Shown here one piece after another: positions 11,452 through 20,046 of a stretch of 64,000 bases of DNA. The position numbers and the translations under genes are program-made. Position 1 is the first letter of the stretch. The number at the start of each line of letters is the position of its first letter. The notes below the pieces were generated by a model, which ran no database searches, was not told where the DNA came from, and saw only the letters and a program-made list of their open reading frames with translations. The stretch comes from Argyresthia goedartella. Its lineage: Eukaryota; Arthropoda; Insecta; Lepidoptera; Argyresthiidae. The DNA is taken from contig OX463815.1 of assembly GCA_949825045.1 (NCBI GenBank), positions 18,407,231-18,471,230 on the forward strand, in the 5' to 3' direction.

Positions 11452-11714
11452 AGGTTGTCATTTAATCAGCTGATCATATTTTGTGGAATGATAGTACAAA
11501 CACATCATTATGAATAACTTTTCTCAAGAAACATATATGTAGTCACAAACGATAAAAATTAATTGTGTCTCCCATAGTAACTTGTAATCAGGGTAATACT
11601 TAACTGAGGGTCTTTTCTTAAATTTGTTACCATAGGTTTCTGGGGGAACGTTGTTCTTATTGATGGGTTCTATTTATCGTTCCCCTAAATATGGTCATCT
11701 AATGAAATGACAAC
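11452..11714. mobile_element. Palindromic MITE (ATTTAATTAGCTGA family), copy 2
   Basis: A more diverged copy placed end to end with copy 1. Arms run from GTTGTCATTTAATCAGCTG to ATGAAATGACAAC. Confidence 0.75.
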
Positions 11715-12059
11715 CTGCATAGATAGGCCCCAGCACTTAATGTAAGAGAGTATTTATTCGTGCAATATCGCATCGCGTCCATATCATATTAACTTGAATT
11801 TTACGTAAAACCGATGGTTCGGTTACATGTAATCTAATAGCTTCAGTTTTTTTTTTATTGAATGTAAATAAATAAATAATCTTATTCAAAGTCAAAATTA
11901 TACTTACTTATAACTTTATAAACGACAACAAGTCATTTTTTTATATAAAAAAAGACCACCGATTCGGAAGATGGGCCTAAGGCATTAAGTCCTGGGATTA
12001 AGAAGAAACGGCAAGAAACTCCCCCATATCTTCTTTTTAAAAAAGTGACTTCACAACAG
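11715..12059. other. Non-coding with a LINE 3'-UTR-like scrap
   Basis: GGCCTAAGGCATTAAGTCC near 11973 resembles a structured 3' end that is common in moth LINEs. No gene. Confidence 0.35.
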
Positions 12060-12151
12060 GTATACCTCGCGCCACGGATTAAGAGCGCTGGGCGACGTTG
12101 GCGGGAATTACTGCGTATTTGTAACTGCTCATAACGTGTGGCGCGACGTAT
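12060..12151. mobile_element. Short MITE with TATACCTCGCGCCACG ends
   Basis: The left end TATACCTCGCGCCACG and the right end CGTGTGGCGCGACGTA are inverted. Internal GGCGGGAATTACTGCG is shared with 26768-26873 and 31707-31828. The 3' tail of the large LINE begins directly beside it. Confidence 0.7.
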
Positions 12152-12512
12152 TTTATTTTTATTTTATTTTATTTATTTGGGATGAAAAACAACTACACAA
12201 TACATAGATGTAACTAACTATTACAAAAACAAAAATGTTTTATTGTGAAGCCCACAGCATCATCCACAGGTACATTTTAGTTGGGGCTGCTGTTAACAAA
12301 ATAATCATGATTTAGGAAAATGTAAGTGTTTTTACATTTTATATAGATATATATATATGTATCTCAAGTTTGTAAAAAATATGTGTTTACAAAAGAAAAA
12401 GAAAAAAACAGGAATCTAAAACATAGATAAAAATTAAAAAATTTAGTCCAACGCGCTGCAAAAATATATTGTAATTATTTTTTTTTACAATTCAGTAATT
12501 CGAAAACTGAAA

Positions 12513-15500
12513 CTACAGCTGATCCCGATCCTGACAAAACTTAAGGTCCTGATATTCAGATGTTATCTCCGAAACCTGCTGTTTGAATTTGTGTATTGGT
12601 GTACTAAATATGTCTACAGTCTCGAAGTGTGTGTTGAAAGTATCTACCAGTTTTCGCAGAGGTACGCGTAGTCCTGCATTTGTTTTACACTGCGTGGTCG
12701 CGAATAGTTTTCGGTCACGCACAGCACGCATATGAAATGATCGAGGCACCAAATAGCACAATTTACAAGTGAGATCTCTGCAGTCGAAATTGTTGTTACA
12801 TAGATTATATAATATCGTTGCTTCCAGGATTGTACGCCTAGATTCAAGCGTAGGTAGGTTGTATAACTTAAGTAGCTTAGGATATGAGAGTTTGGAGCGT
12901 GGGCGATGAAATTTATAGTGCAACGCTCGAAGGAACTTCCTTTGTACGTTTTCAATAATTACGGTGTATTTGTCATAATAAGGATTCCAAATGGGGACGG
13001 CATATTCTAATTGTGATCGTATTAGAGTTTTGTAAAGGTAAAGATAAGTAGAAGGGCGCCTAAAGTCCTTGGTTGCTCTCATAACGAATCCGTACATTTG
13101 AAATGCTTTATTAACTATTTTCTCAATATGTAGGTCTAAGTGTAATTTAGAGTCTAGTAGTACCCCTAGATCCCGCAGGGAGTCCACCTTTGCAAGATTT
13201 TTCCCATTTAGTGTGTAACGAGAAAGTAAAATATTAGTGTTTTTAGTGAAAGTGATATGGTTACATTTGTCAATATGAAGTTGTAGTTTGTTATCGTTGC
13301 AGTATTTTGAGAATCTATTCAAATCATCTTGAAGGAGTTCACTGTCATCAGTGGTTTTAATTCTGCGGTAAACTTTTAAGTCATCTGCATATAGTAAGAA
13401 CTTTGAATTTAGGAAACAGTGCTTAATGTCATTAATAAAAATAATAAATAGTAGGGGACCTAGTATGGAACCCTGCGGGACACCAGAGGTGACTTTGATC
13501 ATGTCTGACTGGAAGCCGTTTACTACAACTCTTTGGCTTCGGTTAGTAATGTAAGACGAGAACCATCGTAGGAGGTTACCTCGTATGCCATTGAAAGCAA
13601 TTTTTTGTAATAATAACTCGTGGTCGACCTTATCGAAAGCTTTTCTGAAGTCTGTATACACCGCGTCAGTTTGGGTCCTGTCGTCCATGTTTTCAAAAAG
13701 ATGGTTAGTGAAGACCATGAGATTAGTGGTAGTGGACCTGCGCTTTACAAAGCCGTGCTGCTCTTCAATTATTATATTGTGAAGAGAGGGATAAATCTCA
13801 TCGTGTACAAGTCTCTCAAAAAGTTTTGACAATGCCGATAATATAGAAATGGGACGATAATTTTCAATATTCTGTTTTGAACCGGACTTGTGTACGGGAG
13901 TGATATTAGCAATTTTCCACCTAATAGGAAATACTCCTTCTTTCAGGCACTTGTTAAAAATAACGCGGAGGGGTAAACTAATATTAGCAGAAATACGTAC
14001 TAGGAAAAGAGGTGGAAGGCCGTCAGGCCCTGCACCCTTGGTAGGGTCAAGAAGTTTTAGTGATGTTAAGATTTTAGATTCAGACAGTGAAATGTTATTT
14101 AACATAACGTTGTTATCAGCACAAAGGGTTGGTGGGGACCATTGCTCAATCTTAGCGAGAGAAGATGGTTCGTAGACGGAGTGAAAGAAGTCAGAGAACA
14201 TTTTGCAGATGTCCTTTGGGTTATTGGATTTATTTTGAAGGTAGTGCATGTTCGATGGGATACCAGATTTATCTTTGCGATTTGAGATAAAGGTCCAGAA
14301 ATGTTTAACGCTGTCTGTGATGCTATCCTCGACAGATCTGATGTACTTAGTGAAACAAATATCACACTCAGCCTTAAATCTAGCTCGATAGAAAGAAAAA
14401 TGATCGTAGTCAGACATGTTTTTATAAGTTTTCCATTTGCACCAAGCTTTGTTTTTGGTATTAAAAAGGCGTATCAGTGATGGAGAGAACCATATTGGAA
14501 ATTGTTTCTTTTTCGAGATACCAATGGGCACATGTGATTTAATTATACCATTAATAACATTGTAAAATTCATCTAGTGCTTCAACGGCTGGCAAAGGCTC
14601 AAGGATCTGTAGCCACTGTACCTTGCTTAAGTTATCAATTATTTCCTGATAGTTAGCATTACGGTAATTGTACCTAGCTGAAGGACGACGGGCCAGGGAC
14701 TGTTCAAGTTTAAGTGATAGTGTGGTGACAAATGGAGGATGGTATATGTCTATTTTAGACAGGAGGTTGTTCGGAGAGTTGACGGTGCAATCAGTATTGG
14801 AGATTAGAAGGTCTAGAATGTGGTTAGAAGAATTCACAAAAGTGTTATACTGGTATGCATTTAAAAGGGAAAGAAAGTTACTCATTTGGCGGTTTAAAGT
14901 ATCTGTACCTACGCATACTTGCCCTGATGTCGTAGTATTATTATTATCATGAACAGTCCATTGTAAGTTAGGTAGGTTATAGTCTCCGAATATTAGAAAC
15001 TTGTCAATGTTGTGGGCGGAAACGAGGCTATACAAATAGTCAAGGTGTGTAGTGTAAACTGTATCCGGTGTTTTAGGGGGTATATAAACTGCACTGATGA
15101 GGTTAATCATGTTTCGTGTTGAACTGGGTAGGTATAAGATAACATGTTCAATTTTGGTTATATTAGAAGACAAAACAGGATTAATTGGGCAAGTGGGTTG
15201 AAGGCCTTGTAGCACGGCAATCAACACGCCACCACCGTCACTTTTATCAGTGGCTTTTCTATTACGGTCACATCTGAAAACTATGTATCGCGAGTCTATG
15301 TATTCGTTGTCATGTATTTCAGGTATAAACCAAGTTTCGGTGAGTATTATGATATCATAACAATTGAGGAGTATATTCATGTAAAGCGTATTTAACTTAG
15401 AGCGTAAGCCTCTGCAATTCTGATAGTAAATGCTTAAGTTTTGGCTAAGCACAAGTGCGGATAGATAATATGCGATAGGTAAGGAATGCGGGGATGTCGC

Positions 15501-15683
15501 CTGCCACGCCGCGCGGGCCCCACCGCACGCACGCCTTGTATGACGGCCCCGCGCGCGCCGGCCGCAGCGAGCGTGTTCGTTCGCACTGCGCGCGCACAGC
15601 CGAGCCGACGCGCACACTGCCGTACGCCAGCGCCCGCCGCGCCCGGGAAACGCGGGCGGGGGCGGGGGGGCGCGGCAGCGCAC
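12513..15683 (-). CDS. LINE ORF2: endonuclease-reverse transcriptase
   Basis: The 1056-codon frame encodes the replication enzyme of the element. An APE-type endonuclease spans about residues 82-320: IYYQNCRG, the catalytic-type glutamate in IILTETW, GDYNLPNLQW and a terminal IYHPP histidine motif. The reverse transcriptase spans about 520-830, with DFRKAFDKVDHELL near 681, GVPQGSILGPLLF near 732 and the catalytic LLYADD near 763. A C-terminal region has a Cys/His-like CRDLTCKLCYLVPRSFH stretch. In this family the endonuclease nicks target DNA and the RT primes from the nick. The first 70 or so residues come from an unusual GC-rich linker (15486-15710) and look unlike protein, so true translation may start nearer LSALVLSQNL. 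ORF1 lies 270 bp upstream. All catalytic motifs seem intact. Confidence 0.92.
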   Translation of the reverse strand: MRCRAPPPPPAFPGRGGRWRTAVCASARLCARSANEHARCGRRARGRHTRRACGGARAAWQATSPHSLPIAYYLSALVLSQNLSIYYQNCRGLRSKLNTLYMNILLNCYDIIILTETWFIPEIHDNEYIDSRYIVFRCDRNRKATDKSDGGGVLIAVLQGLQPTCPINPVLSSNITKIEHVILYLPSSTRNMINLISAVYIPPKTPDTVYTTHLDYLYSLVSAHNIDKFLIFGDYNLPNLQWTVHDNNNTTTSGQVCVGTDTLNRQMSNFLSLLNAYQYNTFVNSSNHILDLLISNTDCTVNSPNNLLSKIDIYHPPFVTTLSLKLEQSLARRPSARYNYRNANYQEIIDNLSKVQWLQILEPLPAVEALDEFYNVINGIIKSHVPIGISKKKQFPIWFSPSLIRLFNTKNKAWCKWKTYKNMSDYDHFSFYRARFKAECDICFTKYIRSVEDSITDSVKHFWTFISNRKDKSGIPSNMHYLQNKSNNPKDICKMFSDFFHSVYEPSSLAKIEQWSPPTLCADNNVMLNNISLSESKILTSLKLLDPTKGAGPDGLPPLFLVRISANISLPLRVIFNKCLKEGVFPIRWKIANITPVHKSGSKQNIENYRPISILSALSKLFERLVHDEIYPSLHNIIIEEQHGFVKRRSTTTNLMVFTNHLFENMDDRTQTDAVYTDFRKAFDKVDHELLLQKIAFNGIRGNLLRWFSSYITNRSQRVVVNGFQSDMIKVTSGVPQGSILGPLLFIIFINDIKHCFLNSKFLLYADDLKVYRRIKTTDDSELLQDDLNRFSKYCNDNKLQLHIDKCNHITFTKNTNILLSRYTLNGKNLAKVDSLRDLGVLLDSKLHLDLHIEKIVNKAFQMYGFVMRATKDFRRPSTYLYLYKTLIRSQLEYAVPIWNPYYDKYTVIIENVQRKFLRALHYKFHRPRSKLSYPKLLKLYNLPTLESRRTILEATILYNLCNNNFDCRDLTCKLCYLVPRSFHMRAVRDRKLFATTQCKTNAGLRVPLRKLVDTFNTHFETVDIFSTPIHKFKQQVSEITSEYQDLKFCQDRDQL

Positions 15684-15710
15684 CGCAGCGATGCGAAGAC
15701 CCAGCCTCCC
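15486..15710. other. GC-rich island in the LINE ORF1-ORF2 linker
   Basis: About 225 bp is strongly G+C- and CpG-rich, unlike the AT-rich ORFs on either side. It overlaps the first codons of the long ORF2 frame and short frames on the other strand. It may be part of the element (a structured linker or internal promoter) or a captured piece of host DNA. Confidence 0.75.
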
Positions 15711-15952
15711 TACCTAATGATGGGAGTAGAAGAAAATGCCTATTGTCAGGATCAGCTACAGCTACAATTTCCGGGATTACGAGTGAATGTTTGATAATAT
15801 TGCAGAATAACGTTGGACATAGATTACATAATAAATAAATTTCATTTCTTACTAGACTTAACTTTACAACAGATCTAAGCACATAAAGATACATAGATAA
15901 GATTAAATAGAACAGGTTGCGCATAGATTCACGGTTACCACACAACATAATT

Positions 15953-17020
15953 TCAAATAACATGCTTAGAGGAAGTAGTCGCTCGGATTTTGTTCTTAAT
16001 GTTAGCAAGATCAAGTAGCTTATGGACTGCAGATATTGGCGAGTTGTCGGATTCCCGGACCAGTATGGTTGCGTTGGAGGTCCAGACGTATCTGTATTTG
16101 TTGGTTTTGGCCCATTCTCGGCATTCACGAAATAAATTCTTTTTCTTTAGAGTTAGGTGTTCATGCATGTATATGGAGTTAGTTGTTCCAGATATTCCAA
16201 TATCTACGGTTGTTAGCCCTTTCTTCTGCTTGTATGCGCCCAGTATGTTGTCACGCAACATACGGGAAGTGAATTTGACAATTATGTTCTTTGGGGTCTT
16301 GGTTTGCTGATTAAAATGTGGGACGCGATGAACAGCTGCAATGTCTTTCTGTTGGATAGTGTAGTTGATAGCAGAGCCGATACACTCAATCAGTGAGACC
16401 AGATTTTCTCCCTGTCTGTCGGGTACATTACATACCTCGATGTTACACATTCGGGCATTCTGCTCCAGGCTATCTACCTTCAACTCGAGTGACGCTACTA
16501 GCTCTTGTGACTGGTTGGAAGCTTCAGTAGTTGATTTCATATTATCTACCGACTTGTAAAGATCATCTTGCCTGTCGGAGGTGAAGGCGACGGATTTTTT
16601 AAGTTCCATAAGTTCCTTTTCCATCTCTTTCATGCGCGTACCAGATAAATTAGATGCCTTCTCCGCCACGACAATCTTCTGTCGCAAGTCGACTATGGAG
16701 TTGTTTATCTGAGTATTGTCGGTAGATATCTTTTGCACATCACCACGTAGCTGAACAAGGGATGTCGAGATGACCTCAAGCTTGTCGGACAGTGCGGCGC
16801 TTACCGTGGATTGTATGGTGGAAATGATGCATTTATTCATCTCCGCTTTCCATTCTTCGAATCGCCGAGAGAGCTCATCAAAGTCAGATTCGCGTGCGTC
16901 CCGACGTTTCCTGGTGTTGATATTGTGTGTGTTTATGTCAGCACTTCGCGATGATAAGTCGGGGTTTGAGTGAAACTTGGTTGATTCCATTGTGGGGCTT
17001 GTGGTGGTCAGGTTACTCAT
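15953..17020 (-). CDS. LINE ORF1: coiled-coil RNA-binding protein
   Basis: A 355-codon frame beginning MSNLTTTSPTMES. Residues about 45-190 are rich in heptad-spaced hydrophobic and charged residues (RRFEEWKAEMN, LRQKIVVAEKAS, MKEMEKELMELKK, LELKVDSLEQ), typical of a trimer-forming coiled coil. Residues about 192-290 (NIEVCNVPDRQGENL, AAVHRVPH, IIVKFTSRMLRD) resemble the RRM-like fold of L1-type ORF1 proteins. The basic C-terminal part (LKKKNLFRECREWAK, YRYVWTSNATILVRE) resembles their C-terminal domain. Such proteins coat element RNA in the cytoplasm and act as nucleic-acid chaperones. It precedes ORF2 on the same strand. The frame is intact. Confidence 0.87.
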   Translation of the reverse strand: MSNLTTTSPTMESTKFHSNPDLSSRSADINTHNINTRKRRDARESDFDELSRRFEEWKAEMNKCIISTIQSTVSAALSDKLEVISTSLVQLRGDVQKISTDNTQINNSIVDLRQKIVVAEKASNLSGTRMKEMEKELMELKKSVAFTSDRQDDLYKSVDNMKSTTEASNQSQELVASLELKVDSLEQNARMCNIEVCNVPDRQGENLVSLIECIGSAINYTIQQKDIAAVHRVPHFNQQTKTPKNIIVKFTSRMLRDNILGAYKQKKGLTTVDIGISGTTNSIYMHEHLTLKKKNLFRECREWAKTNKYRYVWTSNATILVRESDNSPISAVHKLLDLANIKNKIRATTSSKHVI

Positions 17021-17459
17021 GGTAAGAGAGTTCTCTCAAATAAACACAGATCGGATAACAAACAGGGTCTAGAATTGACACTGCGAAAGGCACGGCACAC
17101 AAACAAAACAGCGGTGATATGATGACAGTTGTTATGTTTTTCACTTGAGGGTATCCGCACTAAAAACAAGTCCGTGATGGCAAAGTCAGTTCTATTTTCA
17201 CGGTTTTCACACACAAAACTTGGTTTCACGAGGAGATAACACTTGTGTATCTGAGTTGACCTTTAATGCACGTAATAACACTAGTTTTAATAGCGTGGAC
17301 TGGTTTAAGTAATTTTGATTGTAAATATTGGTAGGAGCGAGCAAAGTCAGTTGTTGTCAACAGGAGCGCCCTCTGGCGAAAAAGTATACTGTACGTATAC
17401 TGGTTTTGGTCTAAGGAAATTCGCCGGCGGCTGATAGACTTGATCCATCGCCCCTCGTC

Positions 17460-17830
17460 GAATTTTTGTGCGCAGTTTTGCCATGCATACCATGCAGTTT
17501 TCTCATTCAAGTATTCCTTAATACTATAATAGGACTTTCTTATCAGTTCATTTTTAACATAGTTTTTGAACCTCTTTTCAGTAAGGATCAATGATTCCTT
17601 TGGTATTTTATTGCAGAAGCGAATACAGTGCCCCATGAATGATATGCTTATTTTACTTAGTCTACATAATGGTAGTGCTAACCTATTTCTATTTCTAGTG
17701 TTAATTGTATGGCTATCACCTATAGTTTTAAATAAATCTACGTTTTTTCTTACATGCATGATATATAATAGATTTTGACATATTGTGACGTGGACCACCG
17801 TGGACGTTGCCTTCTTGTCTAATGTTGTGG
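17460..17830 (-). pseudogene. C-terminal tail of a second LINE ORF2
   Basis: The frame reads NLLYIMHVRKN, then HTINTRNRNRLALPLCRLSK, then GHCIRFCNKIPKE, then KKSYYSIKEYL-like sequence, the usual end of arthropod jockey/CR1 ORF2 proteins. Only about 110 residues remain, with no RT core. The open frame continues to 17226 into sequence that is not family-like. It lies immediately 5' of the intact LINE and in the same orientation, so that element probably inserted in or beside its 3' UTR. Confidence 0.75.
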
Positions 17831-18374
17831 GACCAACTAAGGTACACTGTAAGCTGCTCGTAAAGTATACGATTTATAACTCAATGTGATAAAAAAGTCC
17901 CGACAAAATTCCGGGAAAATGCGGCCCTTCATGATGACTTTCATAATTATTTCTAAATCGAATTTGCTGCTCTGAAATATATAGACGAGACGAAATATTA
18001 ATGCAATTCTACTAAAATTCGAATAATCCATCACAGGCACGAGCGTTAGGTTGGGTATTTTATATTCGATACTTACACTAGGTACTCTTGTAGAACATCT
18101 GCCAATCACATTTTAATGATCAATTAGGATTACGAAAAATATACGTATTTCTCTATTTCTTTAGTATTTTTTGCTCAAGCCAACTAAATCTCTCTTATCT
18201 AAAGTTCCAACCTCTATTTATTCTTTAGGTACAGTCGACGGAATTTAATTTAGACCCGACTAAGGTCGAATATTGCATAGCAAGCTGTTATGCCAGCACT
18301 TATGCTGCTATGACGACGACATGCATTATCTAAACTTTAGGCAACTGATTAATTATGTCGTTTCGTGTCGAAAC
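17831..18374. other. Nothing recognised
   Basis: AT-rich sequence with no repeat structure or protein similarity that I can see. Confidence 0.4.
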
Positions 18375-18800
18375 GTTTTTTTAGGGTTCCGAACCCAAAG
18401 GGTGCCAAACGGGACCCTATTACTAAGCCTCCGCTGTCCGTCCGTCGGTCTGTCCGTCTGTCACCAGGTTGCTGTATCTCATGAACCGTTATAGATAGAA
18501 AGATGACATTTTCACAGACGATGTATTTCTTTTGCTGCTATAACAAAAAATACTAAAAAACAGAATATTTTTTTTAAATTTTTTTTAAAGGGGCTCCCCA
18601 TAGAGCAATTCTTTCAATACCACATACAAACTTATGAATGCACCTGGTTACGTACATGGAGTGTCAAAGTAGCCAATAACTTTTTAAACAACATATTACT
18701 ATTTAAAATCCAAACTATTCACTCCACACCATCCCTACCATTGTACGGTGGTACGGAACCCTTCGTGCGCGAGTTAGACTCGCACTTGACCGTTTTTTTT
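18375..18800 (+). mobile_element. GTCY-microsatellite element, full length
   Basis: TTTTTTAGGGTTCCGAACCC at the left, a short GTCC/GTCT run, CATGAACCGTTATAGATAG, CATACAAACTTATG, ACGTACATGGAGTG, and the end GTGCGCGAGTTAGACTCGCACTTGACCG plus a T run. It serves here as the reference copy for the family. Confidence 0.88.
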
Positions 18801-18879
18801 ATTTCTGAAAACATTTCGCAGAGTTTATATAACTAAGAAAGGTTGAGGCCGATTGAGTAAAGAATATATTAGATATACT

Positions 18880-19060
18880 CCCCACCGAGGGTCGTGGGCC
18901 TTTACCCGGACACCAGTAGATTGACCACGCTGGCTCAGTGCGGGGTTGGTGGACGAGTAGTGGCCAAAGCTGCCCTATTAGGGCATCTGACACAGCTTTA
19001 CGACTACTATCTATCATCGAGTAGCAGCTAAACGTGTCATCCGAAACACGGAAGCGTCTG
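18880..19060 (-). mobile_element. SINE (TTA-tail family 2), partial
   Basis: It shares CCCCACCGAGGG, GGCCTTTACCCGGA, GGCTCAGTGCGGG and AACGTGTCATCCGAAACAC with the more complete copy at 42530-42830, in reverse. Confidence 0.65.
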
Positions 19061-19336
19061 AAACAAATCCCACATAGAAACGGACACCCTAATAGAAAAT
19101 AATATGTCATTTAATATTAAAATAAAACTTTATTTCATAAAAATCTTATGAGCTACACATACATCCTACAGGACCAAATGTGAGTATGGTTTGTCTGTGG
19201 GTCGGGAGTCGCACTTCATATTAAGATTATCGTAACTTAAACATAACACATAGAAGTAGGAACAATTATTGCTCAGTTGTTGGCATAGATTGTTGATATA
19301 GATAGACATACTTCGTAGACATAGTTTGAAAACCAA

Positions 19337-19513
19337 TAAAAAGCGATCAAGTGCGAGTTGGACTCGCGCACGAAGGGTTCCGTACGACCGTACAATGGTA
19401 GGGTGATGTGGATTCAATAGTTTGGTTTTTACATAGCAAAATGTTGTTTATAAAGTTATTGATTGGTGCGGCTACTTTTATACTTCATGTACGTAACCAG
19501 GTGCATTTATAAG
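19337..19513 (-). mobile_element. GTCY element, truncated before the microsatellite
   Basis: AAAAAGCGATCAAGTGCGAG, GCACGAAGGGTTCCGTACG and ACGTAACCAGGTGCAT are present; the microsatellite half is missing. Confidence 0.75.
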
Positions 19514-20046
19514 TTGATGATTATGAGGTGGGACCTCTGCTGAACCATAGGCGGGTGATCGGTCCTCTATCGTGACTATTTCACCCAATTCCCAGTGTTT
19601 GGGCACTGGTTACTTACTGTTGGATCAACAGATGTCCCTCCCCAAATCTTCTTGTTAGTTTAATGAATTCTAGGATGTCGCTAAACTTTAAGTTTGACAA
19701 ATCATCTGCTTTAATGCTATCCATCCCTGGTGTTCGCCATCTTATGTTTGAATACATAATGGCTCCTCTACACGATCGGCGATTACAGACGATTACGCGC
19801 GATCACGATCATGTAGAGGGCATACTCGGCTCTACTCGCCGATCATCGTCTATGATCGCCCTTTGATCGCCACGATCCGTGAATTGTCGGTTTTTCGGGC
19901 ACGCATCAAAGGGAATCGCCGAGTGGTTGCGTTGAGGTGTACACACGATCGCCTATCATTCATTCGCCGTCGGACAGTGAAGCTTGGCACACGTGCGTGT
20001 ATTTTACTTAAATAATTAATACTCAGTAGGTACGTAGGTACTTAAA

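Larger units (their letters stand above)
12152..17225 (-). mobile_element. Near-complete two-ORF non-LTR retrotransposon
   Basis: On the minus strand the element runs from a 5' region near 17225 through ORF1 (17020-15953), a linker, ORF2 (15683-12513) and a 3' UTR of about 360 bp. It ends in an AAATAAAATAAAAT-type tail at about 12152-12185. Both ORFs are uninterrupted, so this is a young and possibly mobile copy. The endonuclease-plus-RT layout and ORF1 type fit the jockey/CR1 group. The exact 5' end and target duplication could not be fixed by eye. Confidence 0.85.

Noticed and set aside
15486..15838. Plus-strand frames of 102 and 114 codons
   Set aside because: Composition artefacts of the GC-rich LINE linker, antisense to the ORF2 start.
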